Source: Methanobacteriaceae archaeon
Lineage (GTDB): Archaea; Methanobacteriota; Methanobacteria; Methanobacteriales; Methanobacteriaceae
Assembly (NCBI GenBank): GCA_030681145.1
Contig: JAUXXK010000310.1
Span: 1-19,475 of the forward strand
DNA: 19,475 bases
Reading direction: 5' to 3'
This document shows, piece by piece, positions 8,882-16,159 of the stretch. The translations under genes and the position numbers were made by a program. The notes under the pieces are model-generated. The model saw nothing but the letters and a program-made list of their open reading frames with translations, was not told the origin of the DNA and did no database searches. Position 1 is the first letter of the stretch. Each line of letters opens with the position of its first letter.

Positions 8882-8882
<1 letters not shown>

Positions 8883-9631
8883 TGGTTTTAATCGCCCAAT
8901 TATCTGATCTACATGTGGGTGCAATCAATCATGTGGAAAAAACACTTTTAGATGCCATAGCACAGATAAATGATTTAAATCCGGATTTGGTTGTATTAAC
9001 AGGAGATTTAACTGAAAATGGATATTATCTTGAGTTTTTACGCGTTTTTGAGTTTTTGGATTTGATTGAAAGTCCTCTGATGGTTTTACCTGGAAACCAT
9101 GACTCAAGGCATGTAGGTAATGAAACTTTTGAAGAAGTTTTTCATGATAGAAGGGGCATTTTAACCGATGGAACTGATGATTTAAAGGTTATTGGATTGG
9201 ATAGTAGTGAACCTGATCTTGATTATGGTAAAGTTGGCCGTCCTCAGCAAAGGTGGATGGAAGAGCAACTTTCAGAGATCCAAAAAAATAATCAATACAA
9301 AATCATTGCTCTTCACCATCATATCATTCCGGTTCCAAAAACAGGTAGAGAAAGAAATGTTCTGGCCGATGCTGGGGATATTTTAGATTCATTAACTAAA
9401 AATAACGTTGATTTAGTTATATCCGGACATAAACATGTTCCGTATGTATGGAAACTAGAAAATACTGTTTTTGCAACTGCTGGAACGGTGTCTTCTCTCA
9501 AACTGCGTGGAAAAGATACCAATTCTTTTAACACATATAAGTTAAAAGATGAATTTCTGGAAATTTATTTAAATAGAGTATATGGAAAAAGACATTTAAT
9601 GGGTAAATATGATAATATATGTTCTCCTTAA
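8882..9631 (+). CDS. Metallophosphoesterase (calcineurin-like, CpdA/Icc-type)
   Basis: This 249-residue dinuclear-metal phosphoesterase has all five signature motifs in order: D9-x-H11 (SDLHVG), G41-D42 (LTGDLTENG), GNHD (71-74, LPGNHDSRH), the H145-H147 loop (ALHHHIIP) and GHKH (182-185, SGHKHVPY). The spacing is that of the class III cyclic-nucleotide phosphodiesterase-like group, whose members also include phospholipases and general phosphatases, so the substrate is open. It has no signal peptide or membrane segment and should be cytosolic. It overlaps the NAC stop by one base. After it comes a 250-base AT-rich gap and then the RNase-like and palm-domain genes, which makes a cyclic or linear oligonucleotide substrate worth considering. 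Confidence 0.9.
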
Positions 9632-9746
9632 TTATTCCCTTTCCCTAATTATTTATATATTTTAATTATATAATCTAATATAATATTTTAAATTTAAAAT
9701 TTAGTGAGTTGTTGAATTTATAGTTAATTATATCTAATCAAAGGTT

Positions 9747-9854
9747 ATTCAGAATATTTATTAGATATCATTATCCATTAAATGTTAAAAGAAGATAATC
9801 AAATTGTGGATTACTAATTCGAATATCATTAAAAATTATTCTAATTCAGAATAT
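9747..9854. repeat. Three ATTC(A)GAATAT motifs upstream of the RNase-like gene
   Basis: ATTCAGAATAT occurs at 9747-9757 and again at 9844-9854, and ATTCGAATAT at 9817-9826. The last two copies are both preceded by CTA and start 27 bases apart. The motif is near-palindromic, and the last copy ends 27 bases before the TTG start at 9882, as expected for operator-like sites. The rest of the gap 9632-9881 is AT-rich, with a pyrimidine-rich stretch (9630-9645) just after the phosphoesterase stop that could help termination. Confidence 0.35.
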
Positions 9855-9881
9855 CTATAATTAATGGCTATAGGTGGTTAA

Positions 9882-10907
9882 TTGAAAGTTATTATAGATG
9901 CATCAAACGTGGCCCATTATGGGAAAGGAGCAGATGAAAACCCTCTATTGAAAAATATTTTAAGTTCAATAGAATCTTTAAAGAAATTGGGTTATGAACC
10001 AGTAATTATAGCTGATGCATCATTACGCCATGAAATAGATGATAAAGAAGCATTTAATAAATATATTAATGATGGAGAATTCCATCAAGTACCTTCAGGT
10101 ACCACGGCGGATCATTATATATTGAAGCTGGCTGAAGAGGATGATGCTAAAATATTATCTAATGATGTTTTTCGTGAATACTTTGATGAATTTCAGGATA
10201 TCAATAGTAGAAGAATACCTTTTACATTGAAAAACGGCGAAATCGATATTGGAACATCTTCTAAACCAAAAAAAATCAAGAATATTCTTCAAAAGATTAC
10301 AACTGAAACACTTTCTCAATTTGAGAAGAAAAATATGGATTCTTATCGAATTAAAAAAGGAAAAAAAATCAGTGGAATAGCTATTGCAAAAGAGGCTATT
10401 GATAGAATCACTAAAAGTAAAAAAGATGGTATTGAACCTAAATTAGAGGGCCTTTTCATGAAGATACCTCTTTTTGAAAAGGTAATGAATATGGTGGAAG
10501 ATGCTGAAAAAACCAGTGATTTCATAATATTTGTTTTGGTGCATCCTAAGGACTATCGTGATGCAGTAAAATATGCCGGTAATATTGCAGTTACTGTGGG
10601 TGATCGTTTAAAATTGGAACATGCTCCACTGGTAGCTGTTCGTAATGATTTATTCACCAGGCCGGGTAGCTTTGAATTAAATATAATTTACTCAGATGAA
10701 GTCATAGAAGAATCATTATATAATGTGAACATTACTATAAATGATCACGACTACTCTTTTGTTAAAAAGAACTCCCGGAATATAGCCAGTACTATTGCTG
10801 CCAGACTTGGAACTTGGAAGTTTCCTATAGTGTCTGTTAAACCGAGCATGTTAATGGAAAAACCTGGACACTATGAAGTAATATTAGAGAAGGGAGGAAA
10901 TGATTAA
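9882..10907 (+). CDS. Zc3h12a/NYN-type RNase-like protein with unassigned C-terminal domain
   Basis: Residues 1-125 look like the PIN-related NYN/Zc3h12a (MCPIP1-type) ribonuclease domain. The first strand VIIDASNVAHYG carries D6 and N9, then come VIIADAS (D45), GTTADHYILKLAEEDDAKILSND (D77, D95) and RRIPFTLKNGEIDIG, which together give the acidic metal site expected for cutting single-stranded RNA. A Lys-rich linker (about 126-185) is followed by a C-terminal domain (about 190-341) that I cannot assign, with VLVHPKDYRDAVKYAG and a GHYEVILEKGG end. The TTG start is well supported by AGGTGG five bases upstream; no in-frame ATG exists until residue 152. The stop overlaps the next ATG (TAATG), implying coupled synthesis with the palm-domain membrane protein. 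Catalysis is inferred, not shown. Confidence 0.75.
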   Translation: MKVIIDASNVAHYGKGADENPLLKNILSSIESLKKLGYEPVIIADASLRHEIDDKEAFNKYINDGEFHQVPSGTTADHYILKLAEEDDAKILSNDVFREYFDEFQDINSRRIPFTLKNGEIDIGTSSKPKKIKNILQKITTETLSQFEKKNMDSYRIKKGKKISGIAIAKEAIDRITKSKKDGIEPKLEGLFMKIPLFEKVMNMVEDAEKTSDFIIFVLVHPKDYRDAVKYAGNIAVTVGDRLKLEHAPLVAVRNDLFTRPGSFELNIIYSDEVIEESLYNVNITINDHDYSFVKKNSRNIASTIAARLGTWKFPIVSVKPSMLMEKPGHYEVILEKGGND

Positions 10908-12112
10908 TGGCTTCCTATTATATTTTAAGGGCGTTAGCTGGGTTTTTTCTCAAACATAAAGTTCTGAGTATAGGCACCAAATATTACCCCACCAATAACA
11001 TGGAAAGGGAATATGTGGAAATGATAAATTATACTCAGACCATGCTTTTGGAAATAGAAAAAGCCAACATCACCACAGGTAATATTTTTGAAAACTTGGT
11101 TAATGAAGTAGGTAAAGAAAATATTCCGGAGAACAGGCGATTCATAGAAATTAAACCTGCAGAAGACAGAGTTGATGAATATGCTCTTTTAAGTAATATT
11201 ATCATGGGAAGTGACCGTTACCTCTACGTTGAAGTCTTTAATAAGGGCCGAATAATTCAAGAATTTGCCGATATTATTAAAAAAGAAAATGGTTCTATTG
11301 TGGAGCAAAGCTCCGCGGAGATTGTTGCCAAGCTTTTATCTAAAAATGATGCTATAAGGGTAGCTATTGAATTAATTAGGGTAGGTGGAAACAAAGATAT
11401 AAGTGTAAGGGCTGCAGCAGGTATGACTGGAGCTGCTGCTATTGAAAGATCCATTAATCTTAATAAACAGATAGGTGAAGTTTCTGGAGTAGGATTCACT
11501 AAATTAGGCGGTGAATTTGCCGTAGTATTTCCCTCCAAATTTTCCAAGCTAAAAGGTGAACCGGCAGTATATGATAACTACCTGTTTGTTGACGTTATTA
11601 ACTCCACTAAATTCATTGAGGAAAATGGTAGAGATCATCTGGTAGAAATAATGAATGATATCAAAGGATTCATTCAAAAAGAATGCAAAGGAAAGATAGA
11701 AGGCTACCGGGAGGGTGGAGACGATCTTATTGCTAATTTACCTACTAAAGATCTGGCATTAAAAGCAGGTATAGATTCTGCATGGCACGCCCTTAATAAC
11801 GGTGCTAAAATAAGGGTAGGGATAGGTAAAAGTAGAAGAGAAGCTGGTGAAAGGGCTCAAATGGCTGATGATATAAACTTCTGGAATCCAAGTTCACTAA
11901 TTATCTTTGACTTAGCAGATGGTATTTATGGCTATTTTATCCCCTCTGAGTTCGCCAGATCTATAATGGATTTTGCGGTTCATAAAAAAACCAAAGCCTT
12001 TTTAATTTTTGTGATGGTATTTATTGCCACATTTGTAGGTTGGAATATTGGATACTGGCAATTTGGATTGGTGGCAATTTTCCTTGCAGTACTCTACGCT
12101 ATCACAACTTAA
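10907..12112 (+). CDS. Membrane-anchored protein with two tandem palm-like lobes (GGDEF / GTP cyclohydrolase III-like); function unknown
   Basis: The 401 residues show two related halves. Lobe A (about 103-188) starts DRYLYVEVFNKG and contains VRAAAGMTGAAAIERS. Lobe B (about 223-325) starts DNYLFVDVINST (D229) and has REGGDDLIANLP (GGDD, 270-273) and IRVGIGKSRREAGERAQMADD. Lobe B follows the GGDEF/cyclase palm pattern closely (compare RxGGDEFxxxxP and the following VGIG strand), and the two-lobe plan recalls GTP cyclohydrolase III and Cas10. Lobe A lacks GGDD and is probably degenerate. Residues 1-100 are unassigned. Two hydrophobic helices (about 363-381 and 384-400), preceded by HKKTK, anchor the C-terminus in the membrane with the lobes in the cytoplasm. 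It overlaps the RNase-like gene by one base; GGGAGG precedes the ATG. It may make or bind a nucleotide; the product is unknown. Confidence 0.75.
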   Translation: MASYYILRALAGFFLKHKVLSIGTKYYPTNNMEREYVEMINYTQTMLLEIEKANITTGNIFENLVNEVGKENIPENRRFIEIKPAEDRVDEYALLSNIIMGSDRYLYVEVFNKGRIIQEFADIIKKENGSIVEQSSAEIVAKLLSKNDAIRVAIELIRVGGNKDISVRAAAGMTGAAAIERSINLNKQIGEVSGVGFTKLGGEFAVVFPSKFSKLKGEPAVYDNYLFVDVINSTKFIEENGRDHLVEIMNDIKGFIQKECKGKIEGYREGGDDLIANLPTKDLALKAGIDSAWHALNNGAKIRVGIGKSRREAGERAQMADDINFWNPSSLIIFDLADGIYGYFIPSEFARSIMDFAVHKKTKAFLIFVMVFIATFVGWNIGYWQFGLVAIFLAVLYAITT

Positions 12113-12131
12113 AGGTAACCTTTTTAAAGGT
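12111..12131. repeat. Alternating AAAGGT / ACCTTT / AAAGGT dyad
   Basis: AAAGGT (12111-12116), ACCTTT (12118-12123) and AAAGGT (12126-12131) lie in a row directly at the stop of the palm-domain gene. The middle element can pair with either flank, with a 1- or 2-base spacer. As RNA the loops are too tight for full stems, so a protein-binding dyad is more likely than a hairpin. Confidence 0.25.
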
Positions 12132-12162
12132 GTAATTATAAAATAGTTAAGGTGGAGGTAGT

Positions 12163-12492
12163 ATGAGGCCTGAGACTGAAGGAAAAATTATTGTTGCATT
12201 AATCATTTCCCTGATTGCATTTGGTTGTGGCTCTGGAGTGGGCATAGTGATAGGTATATCTCAAAATGATACCGATTCTCCTTTTTCAATTAATTATACT
12301 CAACCAGAAGACTTTCAACTTCCCACAGTAACAACTAAATCACCAGATATTTCCAGCACACCCTCAACATCTGATTCACAAAATAGTGATTCTGAAGAGG
12401 TTTATGTATCTAAATCAAATAATAGGCGCTCTGATAATAATAATGAGAGTACTTATGTAGATAATGGAAATAGAAGTGGAAATGAGGATTAA
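12163..12492 (+). CDS. Small membrane-anchored Ser/Asn-rich protein of unknown function
   Basis: This 109-residue protein has a short charged N-terminus (MRPETEGK), one hydrophobic segment (about 9-32, Gly-rich in its second half) and a low-complexity tail rich in Ser, Asn, Asp and Thr. The tail is probably outside the cell, as it contains four N-glycosylation sequons typical of archaeal surface proteins (N35-D-T, N44-Y-T, N94-E-S, N103-R-S). C22 in FGCGSG is only a weak lipobox. GGTGGAGG precedes the ATG. It starts 50 bases after the palm-domain gene on the same strand and may belong to the same transcript. I recognise no family; it could be a sensor partner, a stalk-like anchor or an unrelated small surface protein. 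Confidence 0.7.
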   Translation: MRPETEGKIIVALIISLIAFGCGSGVGIVIGISQNDTDSPFSINYTQPEDFQLPTVTTKSPDISSTPSTSDSQNSDSEEVYVSKSNNRRSDNNNESTYVDNGNRSGNED

Positions 12493-12507
12493 TCTAATTT
12501 CAATTAA

Positions 12508-12555
12508 TAATAGTTTTAAGATATTTAATTTGATATAAACATTTTAAAACTATTA
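12508..12555 (+). terminator. Long AT-rich hairpin after the small membrane protein gene
   Basis: TAATAGTTTTAAGAT (12508-12522) and ATTTTAAAACTATTA (12541-12555) can form a 15-bp stem with one G-U pair and an 18-base loop, starting 16 bases after the stop at 12492. No T-run follows directly, so it could be a transcript end/stability element or an operator in front of argJ. The remaining gap up to 12678 is AT-rich, with T-runs at 12649-12655. Confidence 0.35.
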
Positions 12556-12678
12556 ATTATTAATTAATGTAAAGATTTATGCACCAAGTATGTTGTGTAT
12601 GTATTAATTAGACAATCATTATCACAATATTAATTTTAATTATTTGACTTTTTTTATATTAAATATTGAGTGATTATC

Positions 12679-13890
12679 ATGAAAATTATAGATGGTGGGG
12701 TATGTTCTGTTGAAGGAGTACTGGCTTCTGGATCCCGAAATGGTAAATATGGTGTTGGAATAATATTCAATGAAAATAGTACTGCTGCAGCCGTTTTCAC
12801 ATCAAATAAAGTTGTAGCAGCTCCAATAATTTTCTCCAAAAAATCTATAGAAAATGGGAGTATTAGTGCTATAGTGACCAATAGTGGGAATGCAAATTGT
12901 TTTACCGGTGAAAAAGGCCTGCAAGATTCTTTTTTAATGGCAAAAATGGTTTCAGAATATTTAAAAATAGATTCGGATGAAGTAGTTGTGGGTTCTACAG
13001 GGGTAATTGGCCGTGAAATGCCTATAAATATTATAATCTCCTTAATTGAAAATGCCTTAAAAACTCTAGAAAACTCATCTGATGGATCAAAACGGGCTGC
13101 TGAAGCCATAATGACAACTGATACTTATTCTAAAGAATTTGCAGTAAAAACTACACTTAAAAACGGCAATATAGTAAAAATTGGAGGTATTACTAAGGGT
13201 TCAGGGATGATAGCCCCTAATATGGGTACTATGCTTGCTTATATTACAACGGATGTGGATGCATCTCCTGAAGAATTACAAAAATCACTTAAAGAAGCAG
13301 TTGATCAGAGTTTTAATATGCTTGTGGTTGATGGTGATGAAAGTACCAATGATATGGTAGTTATCATGGCCAATGGTCGTTCTGGCAAAATAGATGAAAA
13401 TTTTCAGGAGGCATTGAATTTTCTCTGCCGTGAATTAGCCAAGATGATGGCTAAAGATGGTGAAGGGGCAACTAAATTGATAGAAGTAGAGATTAAAAAT
13501 GCCCAATCCGCAAAAGATGCTCAATTGGCTGCAAAGGCAGTTGTCAAATCGCCCTTAGTAAAAACTGCTATTTTTGGTGGCGATCCTAATTGGGGTAGAA
13601 TTGTGGCTGCAGTGGGATATTCTGGAGCAAATATTAATGAGAAAATTATAAGTGTTTCCTTGAAAGCTCTGGATGAAGATCATCCATCAAAAACAGAAGT
13701 AAAAATTGTGGATAAAGGATCTGTAAAGGCCTATGAGAATACAAAAGAACTATCTGACGCTGAATCTATAATGAAAAATAAAGATATTAAAATCACGGTG
13801 GATATTGGATTGGGTAGCAGCACAGCCACAGCTTATGGGTGTGATTTAAGTTATGATTATGTTAAAATTAATGCAGAATACACTACTTAA
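12679..13890 (+). CDS. argJ: Glutamate N-acetyltransferase / amino-acid N-acetyltransferase (bifunctional ornithine acetyltransferase)
   Basis: ArgJ transfers the acetyl group of N-acetylornithine to glutamate, so acetyl is recycled in arginine synthesis; many members also make N-acetylglutamate from acetyl-CoA. The 403 residues show NSGNANCFTG (68-77), STGVIGREMP (106-115) and the self-cleavage and active-site segment KGSGMIAPNMGTML (173-186), where T184 would become the N-terminal nucleophile of the beta chain. DGDESTNDMVV, ATKLIEVE and GGDPNWGRIVAAVGYSG follow, as in the family. The residue before the nucleophile is Gly rather than the frequent Ala. I choose ATG 12679 rather than GTG 12670, because GAGTGAT at 12668-12674 then acts as the Shine-Dalgarno. 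argB follows 81 bases downstream on the same strand. Confidence 0.96.
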   Translation: MKIIDGGVCSVEGVLASGSRNGKYGVGIIFNENSTAAAVFTSNKVVAAPIIFSKKSIENGSISAIVTNSGNANCFTGEKGLQDSFLMAKMVSEYLKIDSDEVVVGSTGVIGREMPINIIISLIENALKTLENSSDGSKRAAEAIMTTDTYSKEFAVKTTLKNGNIVKIGGITKGSGMIAPNMGTMLAYITTDVDASPEELQKSLKEAVDQSFNMLVVDGDESTNDMVVIMANGRSGKIDENFQEALNFLCRELAKMMAKDGEGATKLIEVEIKNAQSAKDAQLAAKAVVKSPLVKTAIFGGDPNWGRIVAAVGYSGANINEKIISVSLKALDEDHPSKTEVKIVDKGSVKAYENTKELSDAESIMKNKDIKITVDIGLGSSTATAYGCDLSYDYVKINAEYTT

Positions 13891-13971
13891 ATTAGTAATG
13901 CAATAAAATAATTAAATTTGATATGATTGTATTTATTATTAATATTTATAGATATTTTAGAAGGGATGCAA

Positions 13972-14853
13972 ATGAAAACAGTGAATATATTAGTGGAGGC
14001 TCTTCCTTATATTAAAAAATTCCACAAAAAAAAGATTTTGATTAAATATGGTGGTCATGCAATGATCGATGAAAGTGCCATGGAGTCTACTGCCCGTGAC
14101 ACGGTTCTTTTAAAATATGTTGGTATGGAACCTGTGGTGGTACATGGTGGAGGGCCTGAAATATCCAGATCAATGAATAAACTTGGTAAAGAACCTCAAT
14201 TTATCGAAGGGCTCCGTATAACTGATGAAGAAACCATGGAAATAGTAAAAATGGTGCTTGTGGGAAAAATAAACACAAATATAGTCTCTAATATTTGCTT
14301 ACACGGTGGAAAAGCTGTCGGGTTATCTGGAAAAGATAGTGAATTTATAAAAGCCCGAAAAAAAGCCCTTCATGTGCTTAAAAATTCTCAGACTGGTGAA
14401 GAACAACATGTTGATCTGGGGTTGGTGGGGGAAATCGATTCATTAAATCCTGAAATAATTGAAATGCTTACCACCAATAATTATATTCCTATTATATCTC
14501 CTATTGGCGTGGATAATACGGGTAACTCTTTGAATTTAAATGCAGATACTGTTGCTGGTGAAATTTCTTCTAAAATTAATGCTGAAAAGTTAATTGTATT
14601 AACTGATGTTCCAGGAATTCTTGAAGACCCTAATGATCCGGAAACACTTATTAAAAAGGTTAGGATTGGGGAAATTGATGAACTGGTGAGAAGTGGTATA
14701 ATCACCGATGGGATGCTGCCCAAAACAATGACATGTGTTAAGGCCATAAATGACGGAGTATCATCAGCTCACATTATTGATGGTCGAATAGAGCATTCCT
14801 TGCTACTAGAAATTTTCACGAAAAAGGGTATAGGAACCATGATAACGAAATAG
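13972..14853 (+). CDS. argB: Acetylglutamate kinase
   Basis: ArgB phosphorylates N-acetylglutamate with ATP, the second step of the acetylated arginine route, and so works directly with argJ upstream. The 293-residue amino-acid-kinase fold shows the ATP site KYGGHAM (K25), VVVHGGGPEIS (55-65), the substrate segment GLRITDEETMEIV, GKINTNIV, the SLNLNADTVAGEIS segment, LTDVPGIL, and DGMLPKTMTCVKAINDGVSSAHIIDGR in the C-terminal half. The open frame extends back to a TTG at 13927, but the ATG at 13972, preceded by AGAAGGGATG, gives the usual N-terminus NILVEALPYIKKF. An ATG at 13966 is a less likely alternative. No feedback-arginine N-terminal helix extension is obvious. Confidence 0.96.
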   Translation: MKTVNILVEALPYIKKFHKKKILIKYGGHAMIDESAMESTARDTVLLKYVGMEPVVVHGGGPEISRSMNKLGKEPQFIEGLRITDEETMEIVKMVLVGKINTNIVSNICLHGGKAVGLSGKDSEFIKARKKALHVLKNSQTGEEQHVDLGLVGEIDSLNPEIIEMLTTNNYIPIISPIGVDNTGNSLNLNADTVAGEISSKINAEKLIVLTDVPGILEDPNDPETLIKKVRIGEIDELVRSGIITDGMLPKTMTCVKAINDGVSSAHIIDGRIEHSLLLEIFTKKGIGTMITK

Positions 14854-14895
14854 TTTTTCATAGCATATACTTAAATTTTTCTTAAATCGTATTAC

Positions 14896-14903
14896 TTTTT
14901 TTT
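14896..14903 (+). terminator. Oligo-T terminator candidate after argB
   Basis: A run of eight T residues lies 43 bases after the argB stop, in the 77-base space between convergent argB and the dehydrogenase gene. Archaeal RNA polymerase commonly stops at such T-runs without a hairpin. On the minus strand, a six-T run (complement of 14914-14919) could serve the opposite transcript. Confidence 0.4.
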
Positions 14904-14930
14904 ATGAAATTATAAAAAATAAATATAAAA

Positions 14931-15929
14931 TTAATTTATCTTGAGTTTTGAACAAATTGCCTTGGCCATTTCCATAGTTTTTGACTTTCCTCCAAGATCT
15001 GGAGTTAAAAATTTACCCTCTCTCAAAACTTTAATTAATGCCTGTTCTATTTTAAGGGCATTATCTAAATCTCCCATATTTTCCAGCATCATTACAGTGG
15101 ACAGTATCATGGCGGCAGGATTAGCAATTCCTTTTCCTGCAATATTTGGAGCAGAACCATGAACTGGTTCAAAAAGTCCATTATCAATCCCTATATTAGC
15201 TGACGGAGTCATTCCAAGACCACCAACCAAACCTGCACCCTCATCAGATAATATGTCACCAAAAAGATTAGTGGTGACAATTACATCGAATATTTGTGGT
15301 TTGGTTATCATAAACATGGCTGTGGCATCCACGTAATAATCATTGGATTCAATATCCTGATTAATTTGAGCTGTCTGGTAAAAAATGTCTTTAAACAAGC
15401 CATCGGTTTTTTTAAGAACATTGGCCTTATGCACGGCAGTAACTTTATTTCGATGATTTTTTAGAGCATAATCAAATGCAAATTCACATATTCTCCTGGA
15501 AGCCTTTTTAGTAATTAATCTAATAGCTACAGCACCTTTTGAATTATATTCCTCCAATCCTGAGTACAATCCTTCTGAATTTTCACGTATTATTACAAAA
15601 TCCAGTCCTTCGTATAATGATTTAATTCCCGGAAGAGATTTAATTGGTCTTACATTAGCATAAAGATCCAATTCCTTTCTAAGAGTAATAATAGCACTTT
15701 TTTGACCTTCAACTGTAGTCACAGCGCCAAATAATGTCGAATCTACCTTTTTTGCTATTTTAATTGTTTTTTTGGGGATTGTGCTCCCATGTTTGTTATA
15801 ACATTCATTTCCTGCTTCTGCATGTATATATTCAAAATTTAAATTAAGTGAATCTAAAACTAAAAGAGCAGCTTCCATGACTTCTTTTCCAATTCCATCT
15901 CCTTCTATTATAGCAATTTTTTTCCCCAT
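14931..15929 (-). CDS. Isocitrate/isopropylmalate dehydrogenase family: 3-isopropylmalate or homoisocitrate dehydrogenase (LeuB/AksF)
   Basis: This 332-residue beta-decarboxylating dehydrogenase starts IAIIEGDGIGKEV. It contains the substrate-binding Arg set LRKELDLYANVRP (R84, R94) and R115 in VIIRENSEGLY, the catalytic lysine K168 in VHKANVLKKTDG, the metal-binding aspartates D201, D225 and D229 (TTNLFGDILSDEGAGLVGGLG), and the cofactor loop GLFEPVHGSAP (251-261). Methanogens carry two close paralogues: LeuB (leucine synthesis) and AksF (homoisocitrate dehydrogenase for 2-oxosuberate, a precursor of coenzyme B and biotin). The SAIITLRK segment before the Arg set favours AksF, while DYYVDATAMFMITKPQ is nearer LeuB, so I leave the symbol open. 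It converges on argB; GGTG precedes the ATG by five bases. Confidence 0.92.
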   Translation of the reverse strand: MGKKIAIIEGDGIGKEVMEAALLVLDSLNLNFEYIHAEAGNECYNKHGSTIPKKTIKIAKKVDSTLFGAVTTVEGQKSAIITLRKELDLYANVRPIKSLPGIKSLYEGLDFVIIRENSEGLYSGLEEYNSKGAVAIRLITKKASRRICEFAFDYALKNHRNKVTAVHKANVLKKTDGLFKDIFYQTAQINQDIESNDYYVDATAMFMITKPQIFDVIVTTNLFGDILSDEGAGLVGGLGMTPSANIGIDNGLFEPVHGSAPNIAGKGIANPAAMILSTVMMLENMGDLDNALKIEQALIKVLREGKFLTPDLGGKSKTMEMAKAICSKLKIN

Positions 15930-15984
15930 AAAAACACCAGTATCTAAAAATACTTAAAATATGATTTATTTAAAGTTATTCTAC

Positions 15985-16000
15985 AAATTATATATATTTT
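15985..16000 (-). promoter_or_regulatory. TATA box for the dehydrogenase gene
   Basis: Read on the minus strand, AAAATATATATAATTT is a strong archaeal TATA box. A start point about 25 bases downstream, near 15967, leaves a leader of roughly 38 bases that contains the GGTG ribosome site before the ATG at 15929. Confidence 0.5.
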
Positions 16001-16103
16001 ATAAACATATAATAAATTATATAACAAAAATTGGGGAACTAATTTGAACTTAGGTTGCTTGAATATAACTAATATTTACTTGAAGTAATTCAAAATTTCC
16101 TGA

Positions 16104-16113
16104 TTTTTATATT
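16104..16113 (+). promoter_or_regulatory. TATA-like box for the first TPR gene
   Basis: The T-rich TTTTTATATT sequence sits about 50 bases before the ATG at 16160, which predicts a start point near 16135 and a 25-base leader with GAGGAGATA. A small dyad TTGAAGTAATTCAA (16080-16093) lies just upstream and could be a regulator site. Confidence 0.35.
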
Positions 16114-16159
16114 TTATTACACAATTAATCCATATTAATGATTCTGAGGAGATAATAGG

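Noticed and set aside
11257..11547. Minus-strand open frame of 96 codons inside the palm-domain gene
   Set aside because: Antisense shadow; the sense frame shows aligned palm lobes and the antisense product has no recognisable domain.
10907..12112. Calling the palm protein a c-di-GMP synthase or a Cas10
   Set aside because: The motif is GGDD rather than GGDEF, no HD, CARF or CRISPR genes are nearby, and the two-lobe membrane design fits neither family well enough to name a product.
12654..13109. Minus-strand open frame of 151 codons over argJ
   Set aside because: Opposite the conserved argJ N-terminal half, with no ribosome site or family features.
13927..13971. Extended N-terminus of ArgB from a TTG at 13927
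   Set aside because: The extra 15 residues are hydrophobic and atypical for ArgB, there is no ribosome site before the TTG, and AGAAGGGATG supports the ATG at 13972.
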